NCBI RefSeq assembly: GCF_006364435.1
Contig: NZ_CP040977.1
Span: forward strand, 62,001-126,000
Origin: Candidatus Methylopumilus universalis
Lineage (GTDB): Bacteria; Pseudomonadota; Gammaproteobacteria; Burkholderiales; Methylophilaceae
Reading direction: 5' to 3'
Length of the DNA stretch: 64,000 nt
This document shows positions 44,249-54,306 of this stretch, one piece after another. The translations under genes and the position numbers were made by a program. Below the pieces are notes generated by a model. The model saw only the letters and a program-made list of their open reading frames with translations, did no database searches and was not told where the DNA came from. Numbering within the stretch: position 1 is the stretch's first letter; each line of letters begins with the position of its first letter.

Positions 44249-44804
44249 ATTAAGTATTTTCTTTAGCCTTTGGATGGCCTTGTTTTTCCCTTCATCTATT
44301 GTTGCGGCCGACAATAGCTTAATTATCAAAACTGCTGAAATTAATAGTCAATTCGAAGCCTATTTTTTAAATGCTGATTTTGACTTATCTTTTAATGATG
44401 ATTTAGATGAAGCAATTAGAAAAGGTATTCCTATTAATTTTGTTATTGAATTTGAGCTAAAAAAACCCAGAAAATATTGGTTTGATGAAGAGGTTGCTAA
44501 AAAAACAAAAGAGATTCTATTAAGTTACCATGCTCTATCAAAACAATTTATTCTCGCTGAGTCTGAAAATCGTCTTATTGCTTTTGATAATTTAACTCAA
44601 GCAAAAAATGAACTTAAAAGAATAAAAAATTGGCGTATTTTTGATAAATCACAGATTGATGATACTGAAAAGTACTCGGCTTATCTTCTAGTTAAATTAG
44701 ATCAGACTAAATTACCAAAACAGCTTCAAGCAGATATAACAAGTAATCAAGAATGGCAATTAGCTTCTAAACAATTCCAATGGACATTCGTAAATAAAAA
44801 ATGA
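44226..44804 (+). CDS. DUF4390 family exported protein
   Basis: A 192-residue protein with an N-terminal signal/anchor (MHCLKKIKLSIFFSLWMAL). Later WRIFDKSQ and SAYLLVKLDQTKLPKQLQ match the DUF4390 group, which is regularly found between rsmB and the ntrY-ntrX pair. It overlaps the rsmB end; an ATG at 44211 is also in frame. Unknown function; its context suggests an envelope sensor partner of NtrY. Confidence 0.8.
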   Translation: MHCLKKIKLSIFFSLWMALFFPSSIVAADNSLIIKTAEINSQFEAYFLNADFDLSFNDDLDEAIRKGIPINFVIEFELKKPRKYWFDEEVAKKTKEILLSYHALSKQFILAESENRLIAFDNLTQAKNELKRIKNWRIFDKSQIDDTEKYSAYLLVKLDQTKLPKQLQADITSNQEWQLASKQFQWTFVNKK

Positions 44805-46936
44805 GATATCTTATTGCCATTGCTGCTTTAGTTGGTGCATTGCTTTTATTTCTTTTGTCGAAAGCAAGTTCAAGTTCTGAATTTATTTCAGGTAGCTCTT
44901 ACACAATCGTTCTAATATTAAGCGGCTTTTTTATTTTGAGTCTGATTGCAATCATTGCAAATCAGATTAAGAAACTATTTAGAAATATTAAAAAAGATGT
45001 GATGGGAAGTCGATTATCCATGCGTCTTGTTATTTCCTTTACGCTTATGGCAGTTATACCAGGCTTAATTGTTTATTTAGTTTCTGTTAATTTCTTAACG
45101 CGTTCAATTGAGTCATGGTTTAATGTCAAAGTCGAATCAGCCCTAGATGGTGGCTTAAAACTGGGGCAAAAAGCATTAGATATCATGTTAACTGACCTGG
45201 AGTTAAAAGCGGAGCGTATGGCACTCTCGCTTTCCTCATTGCCTGCGACATCCCAATATGCTGCACTTAGTGATCTTCGCGAAAAAACAGGTGTTCAAGA
45301 TGCCACAATCATTTCTGACCAAGGAAAAATTATAGCTGTATCAAGCAATGATGCAGAATCATTTTTACCTGCATTGCCGACATTAATACAATTGAAGCAG
45401 GCAGAAAATAATATCTACGGGAAAATTGAGCCGATAACAAATAAAGGCCTTTATTTGAGAGTATTGGCACCAATTAATGGGACTTCAGTCTCGAACGAAA
45501 GATTAATTTTACAAATTTTACAACCAGTACCAAACTCCCTGTCGACATTGGCTGAGTCAGTGCAGGACGTATTCCAAGACTACCAAAAGCTTTCCTATAG
45601 CAGGGATTCATTAAAATTAATTTTTTCAATTACATTAACCCTTGTCCTTATGCTTGCCATCTTGACTGCTGTCGCCATCGGATTTCTACTTAGTAGAAAA
45701 TTATCAGAGCCATTAGCACTTCTAGCTGAAGGTACCAAAAAGATTGCAAAAGGAAATTTTAAGACAATGCTTCCCGAAAAAGGCAAAGATGAGCTAGGCG
45801 TGCTCGTGAGATCTTTTAATAGCATGACTAGACAATTAGACCAGGCTACCCAAACATCAGAAAATAATCAGATAAGACTTGAGTCTGCTCGATCATATCT
45901 TGAAACTGTATTAGCCCATTTGTCTTCAGGAGTGATCGTTATTAACGATGCAATGGAAATTAAATCATTTAATATTGCCGCTTCTAAGATTTTACAGGTT
46001 GATTTGTCAAAAAATAAAGACCAATTGCTAACTTCAATCTCAAATAAAAATAAGTTATTAAAAGATTTTATTGTGAGCATTCAAGAAGAAATCAAGACAT
46101 CAAATAGGAAGATGCAACCAGAAATCATAAAACAATTTGAAATTAGATATGAAAAAAATAATCAAGTGCTTTCCCTACAAATCACAACTCTCCCGCAAAA
46201 TAAAGTTAACAACTATGTCTTAATGATCGATGATATTACTATGATGATTCAAGCTCAAAGAAATGCTGCTTGGTCTGAGGTTGCGAGAAGGCTTGCGCAC
46301 GAAATTAAAAACCCACTTACACCAATTCAACTTTCAGCTGAAAGAATTAAACATAAATTAGGATCTAAATTAAATAAAGACGATACAGAGATTCTAGATA
46401 AGGCTGTCTCAACAATTGTGAATCAAGTTGATGCAATGAAAACTATGGTAAATGAGTTTAGTGAATATGCCCGCGCACCTAAATTAAATCTAGAATCAAC
46501 AGATATTAACGAAACTATCATAGAAATTTCTCATTTATTTGAAAATTCAGGAATTAAGATAACAACTAATTTATTAAAAGGGTTGCCTAAAATAAAAGTG
46601 GACGCGAATATGATGAGACAAGTACTAATAAATCTTATTCAAAATGCGCAAGACGCTATGGTTAGCAATACAAAAAAACCGAGCATTAAAATTAATACTA
46701 ATAAGTATAAAAATTATCTCGTCTTATCCATTGAAGATAATGGCCCAGGTTTTTCAGAAGACATACTTAAAAAAGCATTTGAACCATATGTCACAACTAA
46801 ATCGCATGGCACTGGTCTTGGCTTAGCTATTGTAAAAAAAATAATTGAAGAGCATGAAGGAATCATTGTTGTAGAAAATATAAAAAGTGGCGGCGCCCAT
46901 ATTAATATTCAACTGCCAATAGCTAAAAGTAAATAA
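44801..46936 (+). CDS. ntrY: NtrY-type membrane sensor histidine kinase
   Basis: A 711-residue kinase. There are two or three N-terminal helices, a periplasmic part and a HAMP domain (about residues 290-345). A PAS domain (about 365-480) is followed by HisKA with RRLAHEIKNPLTPIQ (phospho-His) and the ATPase domain with NLIQNAQDA, DNGPGF and GTGLGLAIV. The DUF4390 and rsmB neighbours are typical. NtrY/NtrX senses nitrogen or redox/envelope state. The stimulus here is unknown. Confidence 0.9.
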   Translation: MRYLIAIAALVGALLLFLLSKASSSSEFISGSSYTIVLILSGFFILSLIAIIANQIKKLFRNIKKDVMGSRLSMRLVISFTLMAVIPGLIVYLVSVNFLTRSIESWFNVKVESALDGGLKLGQKALDIMLTDLELKAERMALSLSSLPATSQYAALSDLREKTGVQDATIISDQGKIIAVSSNDAESFLPALPTLIQLKQAENNIYGKIEPITNKGLYLRVLAPINGTSVSNERLILQILQPVPNSLSTLAESVQDVFQDYQKLSYSRDSLKLIFSITLTLVLMLAILTAVAIGFLLSRKLSEPLALLAEGTKKIAKGNFKTMLPEKGKDELGVLVRSFNSMTRQLDQATQTSENNQIRLESARSYLETVLAHLSSGVIVINDAMEIKSFNIAASKILQVDLSKNKDQLLTSISNKNKLLKDFIVSIQEEIKTSNRKMQPEIIKQFEIRYEKNNQVLSLQITTLPQNKVNNYVLMIDDITMMIQAQRNAAWSEVARRLAHEIKNPLTPIQLSAERIKHKLGSKLNKDDTEILDKAVSTIVNQVDAMKTMVNEFSEYARAPKLNLESTDINETIIEISHLFENSGIKITTNLLKGLPKIKVDANMMRQVLINLIQNAQDAMVSNTKKPSIKINTNKYKNYLVLSIEDNGPGFSEDILKKAFEPYVTTKSHGTGLGLAIVKKIIEEHEGIIVVENIKSGGAHINIQLPIAKSK

Positions 46937-46938
46937 TT

Positions 46939-48225
46939 ATGAGCATAAAAAAAATACTAGTAGTAGATGATGAGTTAGGGATAAGAGAATTGCTAAGAGA
47001 TATTCTTATTGATGAGGGTTTTGAAATTTTTGTGGCTGAAAATGCCACAGAAGCCCGCGAGCTTAAAAAAAATAAAATGCCTGATTTGATCTTATTGGAT
47101 ATATGGATGCCTGATTGTGACGGCATTACTCTTCTTAAAGAGTGGGTAAATGAAAAATTTATGACTAGTCCAGTGGTAATGATGTCAGGGCATGGAACAA
47201 TCGACACAGCCTTGGAAGCAACTAAAATCGGAGCTTTTGATTTCCTCGAAAAGCCCATTACGCTGCAAAAGCTTTTAAAGACAGTAAACGAAGCCTTAAA
47301 GCATGCAAATAATTTGCCAAAAATAGAAATAAATTTACTTAACATTGGCAAGAGCGAGGTAATACAAGATCTTAAAAAGAGACTCGATAAACTCATTTCA
47401 TTAAAAACACCCCTTCTTCTTGTGGGTCCCCAAGGTGGCTGTGCCAAGATTTGTGCACAATACTTACATCCCAAAAATCAACCTTGGATTGATGTAAAAG
47501 ATTTTGAGGTTGTTTCAAATGCACCAGCTGATCTTCTCGATCAACATAGAGGCGGCTCAATCTTCTTAAATGAAATTTCTCATTTAACTAAATCTCAGCA
47601 AAAAGGCTTAAATTTACTAATTAGTAAAGCGGCTAATTATGATGTAAGAATTATTTGCGCTACTTCAAAATCACTTACTCAGGAGAATGATGTTGATTTT
47701 GATGAGCGTATTTTGAATGAGCTATTGCCTGGATCATTATTGCTTCCTTCAATCAATGAGCATAAAGAAGATATTCCAGAATTAGCATCATCCATTTTGA
47801 CAATGCATCTTACAAAATCTGATAAATCAGAGTATAAAGTTTTTGATGTTGCTGCCTTAAACATGATGCGCGGCATGAATTGGCTGGGTGATATTGAGGA
47901 GTTAGAAAGTTTCGTATTTAATTTAATGCAAACGAGCTTGCTTGAAAAAATTACGGCAGATGATGTTAAGCGCGTTTCAAATCAATTTAATTTGTTACAT
48001 GATAAAAGTAAAACTTCAAAAAGAAGTAAAGGCAATAAAGATGAAGGTTTGGGGGATATTTTTAGTAAATCATTAAGAGATGCGCGTGATGAGTTTGAAA
48101 GAATGTATTTTAAGCATCACTTAAATCAAGATGATCAGAGCATGTCTAAACTTTCGGAAGTGTCTGGCGTTGAAAGAACGCACCTTTACAGAAAGTTGAA
48201 GCAACTTGGAATCAAAGTAAAGTAA
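46939..48225 (+). CDS. ntrX: NtrX-like response regulator with degenerate AAA+ domain
   Basis: A 428-residue regulator. The receiver domain is intact: phospho-Asp54 in LLDIWMPDCDG and Lys105 in FLEKP. The middle AAA+ part is damaged. The Walker A-like GPQGGCAK (163-170) lacks the canonical GxxGxGK spacing, and Walker B reads SIFLNE. The segment between them is only ~36 residues and carries no GAFTGA loop for sigma-54 contact. The Fis-type HTH at the end is intact (LSEVSGVERTHLYRKLKQLG). It follows ntrY by two bases. Activation of sigma-54 promoters is therefore unlikely; it may act as a plain DNA-binding regulator. Confidence 0.85.
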   Translation: MSIKKILVVDDELGIRELLRDILIDEGFEIFVAENATEARELKKNKMPDLILLDIWMPDCDGITLLKEWVNEKFMTSPVVMMSGHGTIDTALEATKIGAFDFLEKPITLQKLLKTVNEALKHANNLPKIEINLLNIGKSEVIQDLKKRLDKLISLKTPLLLVGPQGGCAKICAQYLHPKNQPWIDVKDFEVVSNAPADLLDQHRGGSIFLNEISHLTKSQQKGLNLLISKAANYDVRIICATSKSLTQENDVDFDERILNELLPGSLLLPSINEHKEDIPELASSILTMHLTKSDKSEYKVFDVAALNMMRGMNWLGDIEELESFVFNLMQTSLLEKITADDVKRVSNQFNLLHDKSKTSKRSKGNKDEGLGDIFSKSLRDARDEFERMYFKHHLNQDDQSMSKLSEVSGVERTHLYRKLKQLGIKVK

Positions 48226-48231
48226 AGTAAA

Positions 48232-49005
48232 TCAGAATTCTATGACGACAGGTGTATGGTCTGATGGGCGTTCGGACTTTCTTGGCTCTTTGTCAATGAC
48301 GGAATTTGTAGTTTTGTCTGTTATATTTTTATTTGTGAGTATGTGATCAATGCGCATACCAAGATTTCGCCTGAATCCAGCCATTCGGTAATCCCACCAG
48401 CTATATTGAATTTCAGAAGGATTAATGACTCTAAAATTATCTGACAATCCTAGGTCAATAATTTTTTGAAATGCTTCCCTTTCTTTTGGACTGACAAGAA
48501 TATTATTCTTCCAGGCCTCTGGATCGTGACAATCAATATCTTGAGGGGCAATATTAAAGTCGCCTGCAATAATAATGTCTGGGAAAGATACCATTTCATT
48601 TTTAAGCCATAGGGTGAAATGTTTTAACCAATCGAGCTTGTAGTGATATTTTTCTGAATCTACAGACTGCCCATTAGGAACATAGACACAAACTATTCTT
48701 ATTTTTCCATAGTCCGTATTTATAGTTGCAGCAATTAATCTCTTTTGCTCATCCTCGAAATCAGGGATATTATTTTGAATATCAAAAAGCTCATATCTAC
48801 TTATAATCGCAACCCCATTGTAGGTTTTTTGTCCATTATGGATAGCGTGATAACCAAGAGCACTTATGGCTTCATGAGGGAATTTAATATTCTCTTGTTT
48901 TGTTTCCTGAAGCAAAAGCAGGTCAGGCTGCGATTTTTTAATCCAATCTTCAACCTGGCCTATTCTTACTGTAAGAGAATTCACATTCCACGTTGCGAGC
49001 TTCAT
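48232..49005 (-). CDS. xth: Exodeoxyribonuclease III
   Basis: A 257-residue AP endonuclease / 3'-5' exonuclease of base-excision repair. Motifs are LATWNVNSL, LLLQETKQ (Glu), CVYVPNGQ, IIAGDFNIAP (Asp, Asn) and the terminal SDHTPVV (Asp-His pair). It is convergent with ntrX, six bases apart, and five bases downstream of prlC. Confidence 0.96.
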   Translation of the reverse strand: MKLATWNVNSLTVRIGQVEDWIKKSQPDLLLLQETKQENIKFPHEAISALGYHAIHNGQKTYNGVAIISRYELFDIQNNIPDFEDEQKRLIAATINTDYGKIRIVCVYVPNGQSVDSEKYHYKLDWLKHFTLWLKNEMVSFPDIIIAGDFNIAPQDIDCHDPEAWKNNILVSPKEREAFQKIIDLGLSDNFRVINPSEIQYSWWDYRMAGFRRNLGMRIDHILTNKNITDKTTNSVIDKEPRKSERPSDHTPVVIEF

Positions 49006-49010
49006 AACAT

Positions 49011-51038
49011 TTAAGCCATGCCGCTATGTCTGAGCAAAGCATCAACAGAGGGTGCACGACCACGAAAAGCAATAAAAGATTCCATAGCGGGTCTAGAGCC
49101 GCCCTTTGATAAAAACTCATCTTGAAACTTTTGGCCAGCATTGCTCGACAAGACACCTTCTTCTTCGAATAAACTAAAAGCATCAGAAGCTAAGACTTCT
49201 GCCCATTTATAACTGTAATATCCTGCTGCATAACCGCCAGCGAAAATATGAGAAAAGCTATTAGGAAATCGATTCCAGGTTGGAGGCCTTACAACGGCCA
49301 CTTCGTCCCGAATATTTTCGAGCAGTTTTAAGGGGTTAATTTTATTCTGATCGTTATATTGAGTGTGCAATCTTATGTCGAATAAAGAAAACTCAATTTG
49401 TCTTAAAGTTTGCATGCCTGATTGAAAATTTTTTGCTTCAATCATTTTATTAAACAAAGCTTCAGGTAAGGGGTTCTTATTATCAACATGCTCGGTCATG
49501 TGCTTTACTACATCCCATTCCCAGCAAAAGTTCTCCATAAATTGGCTGGGCAATTCAACAGCATCCCATTCAACACCCTTAATTCCTGAAATACTATACT
49601 CATCCACTTTGGTTAGCATATGATGAAGGCCATGACCGAATTCATGGAAAAGAGTAATGACATCATCATGAGAAAATAAAGCCGGTTTATTTTCAGAAGG
49701 GGATGAAAAATTACATGTTAAGAAAGCGACTGGAAGTGATGACTCGAGTGTGTTTTTATATCGCGATATAGCTTCATCCATCCACGCTCCGCCTCGTTTA
49801 TGGTTCCGTGCATATAAATCAAAATAAAATTGGCCAATTAATTCATTATCTTCATTTTTGATCGAATAAAAGCTTACATCTTTATGCCAAGTAGGCGTTT
49901 CTGTTTTAATAATTTTCAATTTAAAGATCGTTTCAACGACTTTAAATAAACCTTTTAAAACGCGATGCTCAGGAAAGTATTGTTTCACTTCATTTTCTGA
50001 AAAGCTATATTTGGCTTGGCGAAGCTTTTCAGATAGATAAGCAACGTCCCAGGCTTCCATTTTTTCTATATTTAACTTTTTGGAAAAAGCATTAAGCTCT
50101 TCCATGTCCTTAAGAGCAAAAGGTTTTGCTTTATGAGCTAAATCCATGAGAAAACTTTCAATCTCTTCATGTGATTTCGCCATTTTCGTGACAAGTGACA
50201 TTTCCGTAAAATGCTTGAACCCAAGTAATTTTGCTGATTCATAACGAAGCGCTAATATTTCTTCGATGAGCATTGTATTATCAAACTTAGAAGATGAAAG
50301 CTCAGATGCACGAGTAGCATAGCCGCGATAAAGCTTCTCTCGCAAATTTCTATCCTCCGCATATTGCATCACTGGTAAATAAGATGGGAAGTGGAGCGTA
50401 AATTTATAACCTTCTTTTTTGTCTTCAATAGCTTCACTTCGAGCTTTTTTAACATTTTCTTCAGGAATACCTTGAAGATCATCAGCATCAATCACAAAAA
50501 TAGAAAATTCATTGGTTGCATCCAAAATGTTTTCTTCAAACTGAGTTGAGAGTTTTGCAAGTTTTTCTTGAATAACCTTAAATCGCGCTTTCTCTAATTC
50601 ATTAAGTTCTGCACCACCTAATTTAAATTCGCGTAAAACGTTATCAATAATGCGCTTTTGTGATGATGTAAGTGATTTAAATACTTCACCCGCCTTAAGC
50701 GACTGATATTTTTTATAAAGCGTTTCATCTTGAGAAAGATTTGTATAGAACTCAGTAAGCTTTGTAAGATTATCGTTGTAAGCTTTTCTTAAGTCATCTG
50801 AATTAACAACTGCATTAAGATGCTCAATTTGACCCCATGCTCTTGAAATTTTTTCACTGATCATTTCAATAGGCTCTACAAAATTCTCCCATGAAATAGA
50901 CCCGCTCATTTCTTTGAGCGAAATAATTAAGCTATTCGCTTCCTTGAGGATATTCTCAATAGCTGGTGAAACATGTTCAGGCTTAATTTGATTGAAGAGA
51001 GGGAGGCTTTGGCGGTATAAGATAGGATTAGTCATCAT
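49011..51038 (-). CDS. prlC: Oligopeptidase A (M3 family metallopeptidase)
   Basis: A 675-residue cytoplasmic zinc peptidase. The metal site is FHEFGHGLHHML with a downstream Glu (ISGIKGVEWDAVELPSQF). It cleaves signal-peptide remnants and other oligopeptides. The N-terminus reads MMTNPILYRQSLP; the second Met is equally possible. xth follows by five bases, so they are probably cotranscribed. Confidence 0.95.
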   Translation of the reverse strand: MMTNPILYRQSLPLFNQIKPEHVSPAIENILKEANSLIISLKEMSGSISWENFVEPIEMISEKISRAWGQIEHLNAVVNSDDLRKAYNDNLTKLTEFYTNLSQDETLYKKYQSLKAGEVFKSLTSSQKRIIDNVLREFKLGGAELNELEKARFKVIQEKLAKLSTQFEENILDATNEFSIFVIDADDLQGIPEENVKKARSEAIEDKKEGYKFTLHFPSYLPVMQYAEDRNLREKLYRGYATRASELSSSKFDNTMLIEEILALRYESAKLLGFKHFTEMSLVTKMAKSHEEIESFLMDLAHKAKPFALKDMEELNAFSKKLNIEKMEAWDVAYLSEKLRQAKYSFSENEVKQYFPEHRVLKGLFKVVETIFKLKIIKTETPTWHKDVSFYSIKNEDNELIGQFYFDLYARNHKRGGAWMDEAISRYKNTLESSLPVAFLTCNFSSPSENKPALFSHDDVITLFHEFGHGLHHMLTKVDEYSISGIKGVEWDAVELPSQFMENFCWEWDVVKHMTEHVDNKNPLPEALFNKMIEAKNFQSGMQTLRQIEFSLFDIRLHTQYNDQNKINPLKLLENIRDEVAVVRPPTWNRFPNSFSHIFAGGYAAGYYSYKWAEVLASDAFSLFEEEGVLSSNAGQKFQDEFLSKGGSRPAMESFIAFRGRAPSVDALLRHSGMA

Positions 51039-51058
51039 TTTTTAAAAAAAGTTATTTA

Positions 51059-52789
51059 TTAGGATTGATTAATCTTCTTGAGTAAAGTTTCAATTTTATC
51101 GACTTCGTTTAAGTTAAGCAGTCTTAGAACAGAAGATTTAATGTTTTTGATCGAGCTATTTAAAACCTTTTCTTTCACGCTGAGGATATGAGAGGGATGC
51201 ATTGAGAGTTGCTCAACACCCATACCGATCAATAATTTGGTCAGTTTGGGTTCTCCTGCCATTTCGCCACAAACAGCGATAGATTTTTTATATTTATGTG
51301 CAGACTTTATAGTAAGTGCAATCAATTTTAGTACAGCAGGATGAAGAGGGTTGTATAGATGCGAAACTGCATCATCTGTCCGATCAATCGCAAGTGCATA
51401 TTGAATTAAGTCATTTGTCCCAATAGATAAAAAATCCAGTTCTTGAGCAAAAATATCTGCACTAATTGCGGCTGCTGGTATTTCAATCATGCCTCCAATA
51501 AGAATCTTTTCATTAAACTTTACTTTATCTTTTCTTAAGCTAGCTTTTGCCCTTTCTAAAAGAAGTTTGGTTTGGCGAAGCTCACTGATACTACTTAACA
51601 TAGGGAAAAGAATTTTAATATTTCCAAATTGAGAGGCTCTTAAAATGGCGCGAAGTTGGGTCATGAAAATTTTGGGTTCGGACAAGCACAATCGAATAGC
51701 CCTCAATCCCAATGCCGGATTAGGGCTAATTTTTTTATTATTTAATGCTGTTTGTTTGTCAGCACCCGAATCTAAAGTGCGAATAGTGACAGGCCTTTTA
51801 CCCATTGCTTCAGCTACTTTTTTGTAGGCCTGGAATTGCTCTTCTTCATCTGGCATATCTTGTCTATTCATAAATAAGAACTCTGTTCTAAATAGACCGA
51901 CTCCAGTAGCTCCTGAAGCATTCACTGAGATAATGTCGTTTGGAACTTCAATATTTGCAAAGAGATGAATTAAGGCCCCATCTTTTGTAATTGATTTTTT
52001 CGTCTTAATACGCTGAAGCTTTTCTTGTTCGTCACTCCATGAATCTTGGAGTGATTTATAGTACTTTTGAATTTCTAGTGTTGGATTAACAATCACCACA
52101 CCTTGAGAGCCATCAACGATGATTAAATCATTATCACGTATTAAAGTCCTGGCATTTTGCAATGCCACAATGGAGGGTATATTCAAACTTCTTGATAAAA
52201 TCGCAGTATGGGAAGTTACACCGCCGCCATCTGTAACAAAGGCTGCGTATTTATGGTTTTTAAAGTGCAGTGCATCCGCCGGTGAAATGTCATGTGCAAC
52301 TAAAATTGTTAATTTTTCTTTATTTTTTGCAGCAATTTGGTTTGAGTGGCCTAAAAGTATTTTAATAACTCTTTCAACTACCTGTATAACATCTTGCTTT
52401 CTTTCCCTTAAATATTGATCTTCAATTTGATCAAATTGATTTACCACACTATCCATTTGTTTCTTAATGGCCCATTCTGCATTACATTTTTCGTTTTCAA
52501 TAATAGATTTCGGCAAAGAAGACAATGACTTATCGTTTAGTATCATTAAGTGTGTATCAATAAAAGCACTTAACTCTTTTGGTGAATCTGAAGGTAGTTG
52601 AGATTTGATTTTATTAAGTTCAACTCTTACAGCAGCAATAGCATCTTCAAATCTTTTGACTTCAAGCGGAATATTTTTGATTTCAATATCATATTGAACA
52701 ACTTCAAGGAGCGCATTTGAAATTAAATGTGCTCTGCCTATAGCAATGCCATTTGAAACCCCGATACCATGAATGCTAAATGGGGCCAT
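51059..52789 (-). CDS. ptsI: PTS enzyme I (phosphoenolpyruvate-protein phosphotransferase)
   Basis: Transfers phosphate from PEP to HPr. The 576 residues match. The phospho-His lies in TDGGGVTSHTAILSRSLNIP, and the PEP-binding barrel has GVGLFRTEFLFM, FSIGTNDLIQY and AVCGEMAG with the catalytic Cys. It is the last gene of the hprK-rapZ-EIIA-ptsH-ptsI run. No sugar-specific EIIBC lies in the window, so the system looks regulatory. Confidence 0.96.
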   Translation of the reverse strand: MAPFSIHGIGVSNGIAIGRAHLISNALLEVVQYDIEIKNIPLEVKRFEDAIAAVRVELNKIKSQLPSDSPKELSAFIDTHLMILNDKSLSSLPKSIIENEKCNAEWAIKKQMDSVVNQFDQIEDQYLRERKQDVIQVVERVIKILLGHSNQIAAKNKEKLTILVAHDISPADALHFKNHKYAAFVTDGGGVTSHTAILSRSLNIPSIVALQNARTLIRDNDLIIVDGSQGVVIVNPTLEIQKYYKSLQDSWSDEQEKLQRIKTKKSITKDGALIHLFANIEVPNDIISVNASGATGVGLFRTEFLFMNRQDMPDEEEQFQAYKKVAEAMGKRPVTIRTLDSGADKQTALNNKKISPNPALGLRAIRLCLSEPKIFMTQLRAILRASQFGNIKILFPMLSSISELRQTKLLLERAKASLRKDKVKFNEKILIGGMIEIPAAAISADIFAQELDFLSIGTNDLIQYALAIDRTDDAVSHLYNPLHPAVLKLIALTIKSAHKYKKSIAVCGEMAGEPKLTKLLIGMGVEQLSMHPSHILSVKEKVLNSSIKNIKSSVLRLLNLNEVDKIETLLKKINQS

Positions 52790-52795
52790 ATTACT

Positions 52796-53065
52796 TTATT
52801 CTCCCTCGCCGAAAAAATCGTTGATGAGAGCAGAAAGAGAATTTAGAGCTTCTATTTCATCTATACCTTCTGTCGTAATAATCACAATTGAGCCTTGGCT
52901 AGCTGCAAGCATCATGACCCCCATAATACTTTTTGCATTCACTTTTTTTTCATTTTTTTCAATCCATATATCTGACTTAAATTGATTGGCTATCTGGGTT
53001 AGTTTTGCAGAGGCTCTTGCATGCAAACCAAGTTTGTTGATGATTTTAATAGAAAGTGTTAGCAC
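52796..53065 (-). CDS. ptsH: Phosphocarrier protein HPr
   Basis: An 89-residue phosphocarrier. His15 is in LGLHARASAKL, and the regulatory Ser46 is conserved in AKSIMGVMML. Presence of Ser46 fits the HprK gene in the same run. It lies six bases before ptsI and overlaps the EIIA gene by seven bases. Confidence 0.96.
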   Translation of the reverse strand: MLTLSIKIINKLGLHARASAKLTQIANQFKSDIWIEKNEKKVNAKSIMGVMMLAASQGSIVIITTEGIDEIEALNSLSALINDFFGEGE

Positions 53066-53457
53066 GATTGATTGCCTTGAATATGAATGATGCCATCTTG
53101 AGCGCCCTGAATCGCTTTTGAAATAAGAGAGTCAAAAGGCTCATTGCGATAATTAATAGTGCGGATTAGCATAGATAAATTAACCCCTGCAATTGCACTC
53201 ACTTTTCCTGGTTTAATTATTTTAGTAATAATGTTGCAAGGGGTTGCCCCAAATATATCTGTCAAAATTAAAACACCATCACCCTGGTCTAAGAGATTAA
53301 TTCTTTCAGATATTTGTCTAAACATACTTTCATGTGTGCAATCATTTTCGATTGAGAGAGATTCTAAAAATAACGGCTTATCCCCAAGGACATGTGTTGC
53401 ACATTCAATGAGAGATTTTCCGAGTTCCCCGTGCGTGATAAGAAGTATACTGATCAT
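53059..53457 (-). CDS. PTS EIIA component, mannose family
   Basis: A 132-residue EIIA-Man type protein. The phospho-His is His9 in LLITHGELGKSLIE. LILTDIFGATPCN is the conserved family block. No EIIB-, C- or D-Man genes are near, so it is probably a regulatory phosphate acceptor, as in other proteobacterial hprK-rapZ-EIIA-HPr-EI sets. Confidence 0.92.
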   Translation of the reverse strand: MISILLITHGELGKSLIECATHVLGDKPLFLESLSIENDCTHESMFRQISERINLLDQGDGVLILTDIFGATPCNIITKIIKPGKVSAIAGVNLSMLIRTINYRNEPFDSLISKAIQGAQDGIIHIQGNQSC

Positions 53458-53464
53458 AGGTATT

Positions 53465-54304
53465 TTAATGGTTAATATCTCTGTGACGAATAATCACTTG
53501 AGATTTTGGGTTCGAGAAGTTGGTAAATAATTTATTCGCAATATAAACAGAGCGATGTTTGCCACCAGTGCATCCAATAGCTATATTTAGAGAATGTCTT
53601 TGGTCTGTTTTGAAAGCGTTGAGCCATTCATTTATGAAATTATTAATATCGTGAAACATCTTATCAACCTCTTTGTAGTTTTCAAAGAAATCTACAACAG
53701 GCTTATCTATGCCCGTTAAGTTTTTTAGATTTGACTCATAGTGTGGGTTTGGAAGACAACGCACATCAAAGATAAAATCCGCATCAAGTGGGATACCAAA
53801 TTTGTATCCGAATGAACTAAATTGTAAAGCCAAGTGATCTTCTTTTAGCTGAGTCAATTCACTCAACGTCTTTTTCAATATATTGGCTGACATATTACTT
53901 GTATCAATTTTGTATCCAATTTCAGCCAAAGGTGCGAGCATGGAGCGCTCTTTTTCTATAGTTTCATCAAGAGATAGCTTTTCATTTGCTAGCGGATGTC
54001 TGCGTCTCGTTTCACCAAAACGCCTTACTATAGACTCTGTTGATGATTCCAAATAAATAAGCTTTGTTTTAATTGATAAAGACTCAATTTCTTTGATAAC
54101 AAAAGGTAATTTTTCAATGTCAATACTTCTAATATCAACGCTAATAGCAACTTTATCCTGATGCTCATGATTAAGATGTTGAGAAATACTAGACAAAAGT
54201 GTGACGGGCAAATTGTCAATACAGTAAAAGCCATTATCTTCGAGCGCATTTAGGGCAATGCTTTTGCCTGAGCCTGATAATCCTGAAATAATAATGACTT
54301 CCAT
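53465..54304 (-). CDS. rapZ: RNase adapter RapZ (nucleotide-binding)
   Basis: A 279-residue protein with Walker A GLSGSGKS (residues 8-15), DNGFYCIDNLP and C-terminal CTGGKHRSVYIANKL. In E. coli RapZ delivers the GlmZ sRNA to RNase E to control glucosamine-6-phosphate synthase. Its place beside rpoN, hpf, hprK and PTS genes is conserved. It ends 8 bases before the EIIA gene. Confidence 0.94.
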   Translation of the reverse strand: MEVIIISGLSGSGKSIALNALEDNGFYCIDNLPVTLLSSISQHLNHEHQDKVAISVDIRSIDIEKLPFVIKEIESLSIKTKLIYLESSTESIVRRFGETRRRHPLANEKLSLDETIEKERSMLAPLAEIGYKIDTSNMSANILKKTLSELTQLKEDHLALQFSSFGYKFGIPLDADFIFDVRCLPNPHYESNLKNLTGIDKPVVDFFENYKEVDKMFHDINNFINEWLNAFKTDQRHSLNIAIGCTGGKHRSVYIANKLFTNFSNPKSQVIIRHRDINH

Positions 54305-54306
54305 AA

